Shown: one piece after another, positions 1-7,389 of the stretch
Position numbering within the stretch: the stretch's first letter is position 1
Layout: every line of letters begins with the position of its first letter
Assembly: GCA_025456385.1 (NCBI GenBank)
Contig: JALOKS010000124.1
Location: 1-7,389, forward strand
Origin: Thermoanaerobaculales bacterium
GTDB taxonomy: Bacteria; Acidobacteriota; Thermoanaerobaculia; Thermoanaerobaculales; Sulfomarinibacteraceae
Reading direction: 5' to 3'
Length of the DNA: 7,389 nucleotides
Program-made: the position numbers and the translations under genes
Notes under the pieces: model-generated
What the model saw: the letters and a program-made list of their open reading frames with translations, nothing else
The model's database searches: none
What the model was told of the DNA's origin: nothing

Positions 1-99
1 CTCCAGGCTCTGCCCCTGATGACCGAGGGGCACCTGGTCGCCGACCTGGTGGCGGTCATCGGAACCCTCGACATCGTGCTCGGGGAGATCGACCGATGA
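1..99 (+). CDS. nuoD: NADH-quinone oxidoreductase subunit D, C-terminal end (partial)
   Basis: Only the last 32 codons and the TGA stop (97-99) are in the window; the gene runs off the left edge. The frame reads LQALPLMTEGHLVADLVAVI and finishes GTLDIVLGEIDR. This is the typical NuoD (49-kDa subunit) C-terminus, which in the family ends in a similar D-I-V-x-G-[DE]-[VI]-D-R pattern. NuoD lies in the peripheral arm and, with NuoB and NuoH, forms the quinone-reduction site. The fragment is too short to judge catalytic residues or whether it is fused to NuoC. It has no ORF of its own long enough to be noticed, but the match to the family end and the following nuoH make the call firm. It is followed by a 115-base gap, the only substantial one in this operon. 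Confidence 0.9.
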   Translation, partial: LQALPLMTEGHLVADLVAVIGTLDIVLGEIDR

Positions 100-102
100 G
101 AG

Positions 103-133
<31 letters not shown>

Positions 134-146
134 CTGGACCCGCCAT

Positions 147-156
147 CGACGCGTCG
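147..156. repeat. 10-bp palindrome inside the loop of the inverted repeat
   Basis: CGACGCGTCG is a perfect palindrome in the 38-base loop between the two heptamer arms. It has no unpaired loop bases as a single-strand hairpin, so it is more plausible as a protein-binding or dimer-pairing site than as a stem. It may also be chance in GC-rich DNA. Confidence 0.5.
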
Positions 157-166
157 CTGAGAACCC

Positions 167-198
<32 letters not shown>

Positions 199-202
199 TG
201 AC

Positions 203-208
203 GAGGAG
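203..208 (+). promoter_or_regulatory. Ribosome binding site of nuoH
   Basis: GAGGAG lies six bases before the ATG at 215 and fixes that codon as the start. It sits just outside the base of the large hairpin (arm end at 198, wobble-extended to 201), so the hairpin itself leaves it single-stranded. A possible outer pairing of 91-96 with 209-214 would place it in an internal loop. Confidence 0.8.
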
Positions 209-214
209 TCGGTC

Positions 215-1252
215 ATGACCGATCCCCTGATGCTCTCTCTCGGGATTCCGCTGATCAAGGGCGTGGTGATCCTCGGCGTGCTGCTGCTCACGGTCGCCTA
301 CCTGACCTTCGCCGAGCGCAAGATCCTGGCCTACATGCAGGTCCGGATCGGGCCCAACCGGGTCGGGCCGAAGGGCTGGCTGCAGCCCATCGCCGACGGC
401 CTCAAGCTCTTCGTCAAGGAGGACCTGATCCCGGGCAGCGCCGAGCGCTTCGTCTTCATGCTGGCGCCGATCCTCATCTTCGCCCCCGCGATCCTGGTCT
501 GGGCGGTGATCCCCTGGGGCGAGCCCTTCTCCCTGGCCGGGGTCGAGATCACGCCCTTCCTCGCCGACGTCAACATCGCCCTCCTGTTCGTGATCGCGGT
601 GTCCTCGATCGGGATCTACGGCATCATCCTCGGCGGCTGGGCCTCCAACAACAAGTTCTCGCTGATGGGTGGCCTGCGCTCGGCGGCGCAGCTCGTGTCC
701 TACGAGGTGCCGATGGGCTTCGCGGTCGTCGCGGTGGTGCTGATGGCGGGCACGCTGTCGCTGGTCGGCATCGTCGAGGCGCAGCGCGCGGCCGGACTGT
801 GGTTCATCGTCCCCGGCATCCTCGCCTTCGGCATCTACTTCATCTGCGGCGTCGCCGAGACCAACCGCAACCCCTTCGACCTGCCGGAGGCCGAGGCCGA
901 GCTGGTGGCTGGCTTCCACACCGAGTACTCGGGCATGAAGTTCGCCTTCTTCTACCTCGCCGAGTACGCCAACATGCTGGTGGTGTCGTCGCTCGCCGTG
1001 ATCCTCTTCTTCGGCGGCTGGCTGCGCCCCTTCCCGAACCTCGAGATCCTCGGCTTCCTCGACCTGATCCCGCCCTTCTTCTGGTACGCCGCCAAGGTGC
1101 TGGCCTTCATCTTCGTCTACATCTGGTTCCGCGGGACCTTCCCGCGCTACCGCTTCGACCAGCTGATGCAGATCGGCTGGAAGTGGCTGCTGCCCCTTTC
1201 GTTGGCCAACGTCATGCTGGTCGCGCTGGGGGTCCTGCTCGTGAAGGGATGA
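215..1252 (+). CDS. nuoH: NADH-quinone oxidoreductase subunit H (membrane anchor, quinone chamber)
   Basis: NuoH (ND1 homologue) is the integral membrane subunit that joins the peripheral and membrane arms and forms most of the quinone cavity and the entry of the proton-coupling path. The 345-residue length is normal for the family, with about eight membrane helices. Family signatures are intact. ERK-x3-YMQVRIGPNRVGPKG spans about residues 34-54 and QPIADGLKLFVKED residues 57-70. YEVPMGF at 163-169 holds the conserved loop glutamate (E164). ETNRNPFDLPEAEAEL at 215-230 carries the acidic cluster E225/E227/E229 near the quinone site. RGTFPRYRFDQLMQIGWKW lies at 306-324. The ATG at 215 is supported by GAGGAG at 203-208 and by the usual short N-terminus before helix 1. 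NuoH directly follows nuoD with no nuoEFG between, and nuoI starts four bases after the stop. No truncation or missing motif was seen. Confidence 0.98.
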   Translation: MTDPLMLSLGIPLIKGVVILGVLLLTVAYLTFAERKILAYMQVRIGPNRVGPKGWLQPIADGLKLFVKEDLIPGSAERFVFMLAPILIFAPAILVWAVIPWGEPFSLAGVEITPFLADVNIALLFVIAVSSIGIYGIILGGWASNNKFSLMGGLRSAAQLVSYEVPMGFAVVAVVLMAGTLSLVGIVEAQRAAGLWFIVPGILAFGIYFICGVAETNRNPFDLPEAEAELVAGFHTEYSGMKFAFFYLAEYANMLVVSSLAVILFFGGWLRPFPNLEILGFLDLIPPFFWYAAKVLAFIFVYIWFRGTFPRYRFDQLMQIGWKWLLPLSLANVMLVALGVLLVKG

Positions 1253-1256
1253 GCCC

Positions 1257-1817
1257 ATGAGCGTCGGCGACTTCGTGCGCAAGCTGATCCCCACCGACCT
1301 GTTCGGCGGGATGAGCGTGACCGGCGGCTACCTGTTCCGCCGCAAGGAGACCGTGCAGTACCCTGAGAAGCGGCTCGAGCCGCCGCAGCGCTTCCGCGGC
1401 ATGTTCGGCTACGACCTCGAGCGCTGCATCGACTGCCACCTCTGCGCCAAGGCCTGCCCGATCGACATCATCTACATCACCGACCACACCGAGGTCGAAG
1501 AGATCGACGGCAAGAAGAAGAAGAAGAAGGTCATCGACCGCTACGACATCGACGTCAAGCGCTGCATGTTCTGCGGCCTCTGCGAGGAGGCCTGCCCGAC
1601 CGAGCCCAAGTCGATCTGGCTCACGACCCTGAGCTACGAGGGCTCGAGCTACGAGCGGAACGAGCGCCTCTACTACACCAAGGAGCGGCTGGCGGGCTGG
1701 GACGGCCTGCTCGCCTTCCCGGGGGTGGTTCTGCCCAGGGACGGCCAGAACCCGGCCGCACCGAAGACCCGGGTTGCGGCCACACCGCCCGCCGGGGGCG
1801 CGGAAGGAGCGGCTTGA
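1257..1817 (+). CDS. nuoI: NADH-quinone oxidoreductase subunit I (2 x [4Fe-4S] ferredoxin-like)
   Basis: NuoI (TYKY homologue) carries iron-sulfur clusters N6a and N6b, which relay electrons from the peripheral arm to N2 in NuoB. Two complete C-x2-C-x2-C-x3-C-P motifs are present: CIDCHLCAKACP (C57, C60, C63, C67) and CMFCGLCEEACP (C103, C106, C109, C113). An amphipathic N-terminal stretch (residues 1-50) leads to the membrane-facing surface, as usual. Start ATG 1257 follows the nuoH stop by four bases, with AAGGGA (1244-1249) overlapping the end of nuoH as ribosome binding site. Two features are less typical. A run of six lysines (K86-K91, AAG codons at 1512-1529) lies in the loop between the two cluster motifs. 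A low-complexity Ala/Pro/Gly tail follows about residue 158. The C-terminal YER-x-ERLYYTKERL segment around residues 133-146 fits the family. Length (186 aa) is within the normal range. Confidence 0.97.
   Translation: MSVGDFVRKLIPTDLFGGMSVTGGYLFRRKETVQYPEKRLEPPQRFRGMFGYDLERCIDCHLCAKACPIDIIYITDHTEVEEIDGKKKKKKVIDRYDIDVKRCMFCGLCEEACPTEPKSIWLTTLSYEGSSYERNERLYYTKERLAGWDGLLAFPGVVLPRDGQNPAAPKTRVAATPPAGGAEGAA
1804..1809 (+). promoter_or_regulatory. Ribosome binding site that sets the nuoJ start
   Basis: AAGGAG inside the last codons of nuoI lies seven bases before the ATG at 1817. This spacing favours ATG 1817 over the in-frame TTG at 1814. Confidence 0.8.
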
Positions 1818-2389
1818 TGGACTTCCTGATCGCCAATTTCGAGGCTGTCCTCTTCTACACCGTGGCCCTGGCCGCGGTGGCGGGCGGCATCGGGGTGGTC
1901 ACTCTGAAGCACCCGGTGCACGCCGCCCTCGCTCTGCTCGAGACCTTCGTCATGGTGGCGGTGCTCTTCGTGCTGCGCCACGCCGAGTTCCTGGCCGCGG
2001 TGCAGGTGCTGGTCTACGCCGGCGGCATCATGGTGCTCTACCTCTTCGCCATCATGCTCGTGCGCTTCAAGGGCATGCGGCCGGACGAGGTCTTCCTGTC
2101 CGGCATCGCACCGCTCGCGATTCTCGGCGGCGTCCTGCTCGGCTCCTTCGTGGCGATCGGCATCCTGCTCGGCACCATGGCCACCGGCGAGGGCGGCGCG
2201 GCCGCCATGCGGGCGGTGGGCGACGAGCTCCCGGGCAACACCGAGGCGGTGGGCTGGGTGCTCTACACCACCTACCTGGTGCCCTTCGAGGTGGTGTCGG
2301 TGGTGCTCCTCGTGGCGATGATCGGCGCCATCATCTTCGGGCGTCGGGACGCGGAGCTGTCCAAGCCGGGCGGGGAGGTGAAGCCGTGA
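1817..2389 (+). CDS. nuoJ: NADH-quinone oxidoreductase subunit J
   Basis: NuoJ (ND6 homologue) is a five-helix membrane subunit between NuoH/NuoA and NuoK. Its third helix carries a pi-bulge thought to take part in coupling quinone reduction to pumping. With the ATG at 1817 the protein is 190 aa. The diagnostic segment EFLAAVQVLVYAGGIMVLYL (residues 57-76) contains the conserved acidic residue (E57) and tyrosine (Y67). The last helix follows YLVPFEVVSVVLLVAMIGAI (about residues 154-173), the family's usual ending, before a short basic tail. The ATG overlaps the nuoI stop by one base (TGATG) and has AAGGAG at 1804-1809. An in-frame TTG one codon earlier is a less likely start. The stop overlaps the GTG of nuoK. 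Nothing is missing. Confidence 0.96.
   Translation: MDFLIANFEAVLFYTVALAAVAGGIGVVTLKHPVHAALALLETFVMVAVLFVLRHAEFLAAVQVLVYAGGIMVLYLFAIMLVRFKGMRPDEVFLSGIAPLAILGGVLLGSFVAIGILLGTMATGEGGAAAMRAVGDELPGNTEAVGWVLYTTYLVPFEVVSVVLLVAMIGAIIFGRRDAELSKPGGEVKP
2374..2378 (+). promoter_or_regulatory. Ribosome binding site that sets the nuoK GTG start
   Basis: GGAGG inside the end of nuoJ is seven bases before GTG 2386. No ATG is available near the family's usual N-terminus, so this site decides the start. Confidence 0.8.
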
Positions 2390-2688
2390 TCTCCGCCGAG
2401 CCCTACGTCGCGCTCTCGCTGGTGCTCCTCTGCCTCGGCCTCGTCGGCGTCATGGTGCGCCGCAACTTCATCACCGTGCTGATGTCGCTCGAGCTGATGT
2501 TCAACGCCGTCAACCTCAACCTGATCGCCTTCTCCTTCCGGCTCGGCGACCTCGCCGGCCAGATCCTGGCGATCTTCGTGATCACCGTCGCCGCCGCCGA
2601 GGCGGCCATCGGCCTCGGTCTGATCATCGCCCTGGTCCGCCTCAGGGACACGGTGTCCCTCGACGAGGCCGACCTGATGCGGAGCTAG
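2386..2688 (+). CDS. nuoK: NADH-quinone oxidoreductase subunit K (GTG start)
   Basis: NuoK (ND4L homologue) is a small three-helix membrane subunit on the central proton-coupling axis. Starting at GTG 2386 gives exactly 100 residues, the canonical family length. The two essential membrane glutamates fall at E36 (in VLMSLELMFNAVNLNLIAF) and E72 (in VAAAEAAIGLGLIIAL), the same numbers as in E. coli NuoK. The polar loop after helix 1 carries R25-R26. The same frame stays open upstream to 1774 across the nuoI/nuoJ sequence, but that part is shadow, so the true gene must be cut out of a longer open frame. The GTG overlaps the nuoJ stop by four bases (GTGA) with GGAGG at 2374-2378, implying translational coupling. 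Confidence 0.97.
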   Translation: MISAEPYVALSLVLLCLGLVGVMVRRNFITVLMSLELMFNAVNLNLIAFSFRLGDLAGQILAIFVITVAAAEAAIGLGLIIALVRLRDTVSLDEADLMRS

Positions 2689-2692
2689 CGGG

Positions 2693-4783
<2,091 letters not shown>

Positions 4784-4797
4784 GCTAGGGGACGACG

Positions 4798-6411
4798 ATG
4801 GATTTTCAATACGGCTGGCTTCTCAATCTGATCTGCTACCTGCCGCTGGCGGGCGCGCTCCTGATGATGTTCTTCATCAACAAGGAGAACGCGGGCGCGC
4901 TCAAGGGCTTCGCGACGGTGGTGGCGGGCGTCGACTTCGTGCTCTCGATCCCGCTCTGGTTCCTGTACCGGCCCGACGGCCCCGAGTTCCAGTTCGCGAC
5001 CCGCTTCGACTGGATCCCGTCGGTGGGCGTGCAGTACATCTTCGGGGTCGACGGCTTTGCCGTGCTGCTGATCCTGCTGACCACCCTGCTCGGCTTCATC
5101 GCCGTCTACAGCTCCTTCACGGCGATCACGGAGCGCCAGAAGGAGTACTACATCTTCCTGCTGCTGCTGCAGACAGGCATGCTCGGCGTCTTCTGCTCTC
5201 TGGACTTCATCCTCTTCTACGTCTTCTGGGAGGTCATGCTGGTCCCGATGTACTTCCTCATCGGGGTCTGGGGCGGGCCGCGGCGGCTCTACGCGGCGAT
5301 CAAGTTCTTCCTCTACACCCTGGTCGGCTCGGTTCTGATGCTCGTCGGCATCCTGGCCCTCTACTTCTTCAACGCCGGCGGGCTCGCGGCGGTCGGCCTC
5401 GAGGGCCTCGGCAACGAGGCGACCTTCTCGATCACGCACCTCTACACCATCGCCACCCAGATCCCGCCCGAGATGCAGTTCTGGGTCTTCCTGGCCTTCT
5501 TCGTCGGCTTCGCCATCAAGGTCCCGATGTTCCCGTTCCACACCTGGTTGCCCGACGCCCACGTCGAGGCGCCGACCGCGGGCTCCGTGATCCTCGCCGC
5601 CGTCCTCCTCAAGATGGGAACCTACGGCTTCGTCCGCTTCTCGCTGCCGATCCTGCCGGACGCCACGGTCGAGGCGGTGGGCTGGGTCGGCGTGCTGGCG
5701 ATCATCGCCATCGTCTACGGCGCCCTGGTGGCGATGGCGCAGAAGGACATGAAGAAGCTGGTCGCCTACTCGTCGGTCAGCCACATGGGCTTCGTCATGC
5801 TGGGCATGTTCGCGCTCAACGAGGCGGGCCTGCGCGGCTCGATCCTGCAGATGCTCAACCACGGCGTCTCGACCGGCGCCCTCTTCCTGCTCGTCGGCAT
5901 CGTCTACGAGCGCCGCCACAACCGGATGATCGCCGAGTACGGCGGCATCGCGAAGGTGATGCCGCTCTACGCCACCTTCTTCATGATCATGACGATGTCG
6001 TCGATCGGCCTGCCGACGCTCAACGGTTTCATCGGCGAGTTCACGATCCTGATCGGTGCCTTCCACCACTCGTGGGTGTGGGCCCTCTTCGGCGCCTCGG
6101 GCATCGTCCTCGGGGCCGCCTACATGCTGTGGCTCTACCAGCGCGTTTTCTTCGGCGAGCTCACGAACGAGAAGAACAAGGCCCTGCCGGACCTCAACCT
6201 CCGCGAGCAGTGGACCCTGATCCCGCTCATCGTCGTCGCATTCTGGATCGGCCTCTACCCGAAGCCCTTCTTCGACCGCATGGCGCCGAGCGTCGACCGC
6301 GTCCTCGAGCGGGTGGTGGCGGCGAGGCCGGACCTCGACACCGGGGCGGCCCGGGTGGCCGAGATCGCACACGCGCCCGCCGCCGAGCCGGCAGGGGAGC
6401 ACGGGGAGTAG
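4798..6411 (+). CDS. nuoM: NADH-quinone oxidoreductase subunit M (proton-pumping subunit)
   Basis: NuoM (ND4 homologue) is the middle antiporter-like subunit, between NuoN and NuoL. The length of 537 aa is slightly above the E. coli protein. Family residues are in place: E145 in FYVFWEVMLVPMYFLIGVWG, K241 in FAIKVPMFPFHTWLPDAHVE, K272 in LLKMGTYGFVRF, H329 in SSVSHMGF, H355 in QMLNHGVSTGALFLLVG, and E414 in NGFIGEF, which corresponds to the essential glutamate near the C-terminal half-channel. About fourteen membrane helices are apparent by hydrophobicity. The C-terminal 40 residues (after about 497) are a soluble Ala/Glu/Arg-rich tail of no recognised function. The ATG at 4798 follows the nuoL stop by 14 bases, with AGGGGA at 4787-4792 five bases upstream. 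The first codons (GATTTTCAATAC) are unusually A/T-rich for the operon, which may keep the start region unstructured. Confidence 0.98.
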   Translation: MDFQYGWLLNLICYLPLAGALLMMFFINKENAGALKGFATVVAGVDFVLSIPLWFLYRPDGPEFQFATRFDWIPSVGVQYIFGVDGFAVLLILLTTLLGFIAVYSSFTAITERQKEYYIFLLLLQTGMLGVFCSLDFILFYVFWEVMLVPMYFLIGVWGGPRRLYAAIKFFLYTLVGSVLMLVGILALYFFNAGGLAAVGLEGLGNEATFSITHLYTIATQIPPEMQFWVFLAFFVGFAIKVPMFPFHTWLPDAHVEAPTAGSVILAAVLLKMGTYGFVRFSLPILPDATVEAVGWVGVLAIIAIVYGALVAMAQKDMKKLVAYSSVSHMGFVMLGMFALNEAGLRGSILQMLNHGVSTGALFLLVGIVYERRHNRMIAEYGGIAKVMPLYATFFMIMTMSSIGLPTLNGFIGEFTILIGAFHHSWVWALFGASGIVLGAAYMLWLYQRVFFGELTNEKNKALPDLNLREQWTLIPLIVVAFWIGLYPKPFFDRMAPSVDRVLERVVAARPDLDTGAARVAEIAHAPAAEPAGEHGE

Positions 6412-6414
6412 GTC

Positions 6415-7389
6415 ATGACGATGACCCTCGACCAGTTCGTGCCCTTCGCCCCCGAGATCTTCCTCGCGGTGGCCGGCTTCGTGGTGCTGCTGGCCGGCGT
6501 CCCGCTCGGCCGCCGCGGAGTGCGGCCGCTGGCGCTCGCCGGCGTCGCCGCCCTGGCCGTGACCGGGGCCCTGGTCTGGCTGCTGGCGCGTCCGGCCGCC
6601 GGGCCGCAGGTGATCCTCGGCGGCATGCTGGTGATCGACCAGATGGCGGTGTTCTTCAAGCTGCTGGTCCTGGCGGCCGGCGCGGTGGCGCTGTTCATGG
6701 CGGCCGGCTTCCTGGAGCGCGCGGGCTACGGCGGCGGCGAGTACGTGTCGCTGGTGCTCTTCGCCACCGTCGGCATGTTCGTGATGGCCTCGGGCGTCAA
6801 CCTGGTCTCGCTCTACGCCGGTCTCGAGCTGATGGCGCTGTCGGTGTACGTGCTCGTCGGCTACTTCAAGCTCGAGGCGAGGTCCAACGAGGCGGCCGTC
6901 AAGTACTTCGTCCTCGGCGCCGCGTCCTCGGCCGTGCTCCTCTACGGTGTCTCCCTCATCTACGGCGCCCTCGGCACCTTCGACCTCGCCGCCATCCGGG
7001 CCTCGCTGACCGCGGTGCCGTCGGGCAACCCGATGCTGATGCTGGGCATGGTGCTGGTCGGCTTCGGCATGCTCTTCAAGGTCGCCGCGGTGCCCTTCCA
7101 CGTCTGGACGCCGGACGCCTACGAGGGCGCGCCGACCCCGGTCACGGCCTTCATCTCGGTGGCGCCCAAGGCCGCGGCCTTCGCGATGTTCATGCGTCTG
7201 TTCCTCGGCGCCTTCGCACCCGGGGTCGAGCACTGGCGGGTCGTGCTGTGGGCGGCGGCGGCGGCGACCATGGTCTTCGGCAACGTCGCCGCACTCACCC
7301 AGGACAACGTCAAGCGCATGCTCGCCTACTCGTCGATCGCCCACGGCGGCTACGCCCTCATGGGCCTCGTGGCGGCCAACGAGACCGGC
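6415..7389 (+). CDS. nuoN: NADH-quinone oxidoreductase subunit N (partial, 3' end outside window)
   Basis: NuoN (ND2 homologue) is the antiporter-like subunit closest to the quinone arm. The frame from ATG 6415 is open for 325 codons to the right edge; the family is usually about 470-500 aa, so about two thirds is present. Key residues are E138 in YAGLELMALSVYVLVGYFK, K222 in FGMLFKVAAVPFHVWTPDAY, K252 in ISVAPKAAAF, and H310 in VKRMLAYSSIAHGGYALMG. These match E133, K217, K247 and the conserved histidine of E. coli NuoN with a small constant offset. Start ATG 6415 lies three bases after the nuoM stop, with GGGGAG at 6403-6408. An in-frame ATG two codons later (6421) is possible but less well spaced. 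Residues about 4-60 hold the first two membrane helices. No break or frameshift was seen in the visible part. Confidence 0.96.
   Translation, partial: MTMTLDQFVPFAPEIFLAVAGFVVLLAGVPLGRRGVRPLALAGVAALAVTGALVWLLARPAAGPQVILGGMLVIDQMAVFFKLLVLAAGAVALFMAAGFLERAGYGGGEYVSLVLFATVGMFVMASGVNLVSLYAGLELMALSVYVLVGYFKLEARSNEAAVKYFVLGAASSAVLLYGVSLIYGALGTFDLAAIRASLTAVPSGNPMLMLGMVLVGFGMLFKVAAVPFHVWTPDAYEGAPTPVTAFISVAPKAAAFAMFMRLFLGAFAPGVEHWRVVLWAAAAATMVFGNVAALTQDNVKRMLAYSSIAHGGYALMGLVAANETG

Noticed and set aside
1814..1816. TTG as the start of nuoJ
   Set aside because: The adjacent in-frame ATG at 1817 is a stronger start with seven-base spacing from AAGGAG and gives the usual N-terminus.
7252..7265. GCG triplet run in nuoN
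   Set aside because: A short alanine run inside a membrane helix in a GC-rich gene; expected by composition and in frame.

Overview
The window is a high-GC bacterial chromosomal segment (roughly two thirds G+C by eye, with third codon positions almost all G or C). It carries the membrane half of a respiratory complex I (NADH-quinone oxidoreductase, NDH-1) operon. All genes are on the + strand: the last 32 codons of nuoD, complete nuoH, nuoI, nuoJ, nuoK, nuoL and nuoM, and the first 325 codons of nuoN, which is cut by the window edge. From nuoH onward the genes are separated by 0-14 bases or overlap by 1-4 bases, as expected for one translationally coupled transcript. I saw no terminator or internal promoter.

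Layout: 1-99 is the nuoD 3' end. 100-214 is the only real intergenic gap, filled by a large heptamer-built inverted repeat. 215-1252 is nuoH, 1257-1817 nuoI, 1817-2389 nuoJ, 2386-2688 nuoK (GTG start), 2693-4783 nuoL, 4798-6411 nuoM and 6415-7389 nuoN (partial). NuoD and NuoI belong to the quinone-reducing arm, and NuoI carries the two [4Fe-4S] clusters that pass electrons toward quinone. NuoH and its neighbours form the quinone chamber and the start of the membrane arm. NuoJ and NuoK carry the coupling along the central hydrophilic axis. NuoL, NuoM and NuoN are the three antiporter-like proton-pumping subunits. The key charged residues of each subunit that I looked for are present, so the complex looks functional.

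Two things stand out. First, nuoE, nuoF and nuoG do not lie between nuoD and nuoH, where many proteobacterial operons keep them. This is either an 11-subunit-type cluster (ABCD-HIJKLMN) or a genome with its NADH-dehydrogenase module elsewhere. Second, the D/H junction holds an inverted repeat of two arms, each four copies of a 7-bp unit containing GAATTC. Its AT-rich units contrast sharply with the surrounding DNA, and it is the only part of the window not explained by ordinary nuo genes.

The organism cannot be fixed from this window. A high-GC Acidobacteriota-like or similar environmental lineage is a guess from gene order and style only. I see no previously undescribed protein system here. 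The repeat element is the one item worth pursuing.
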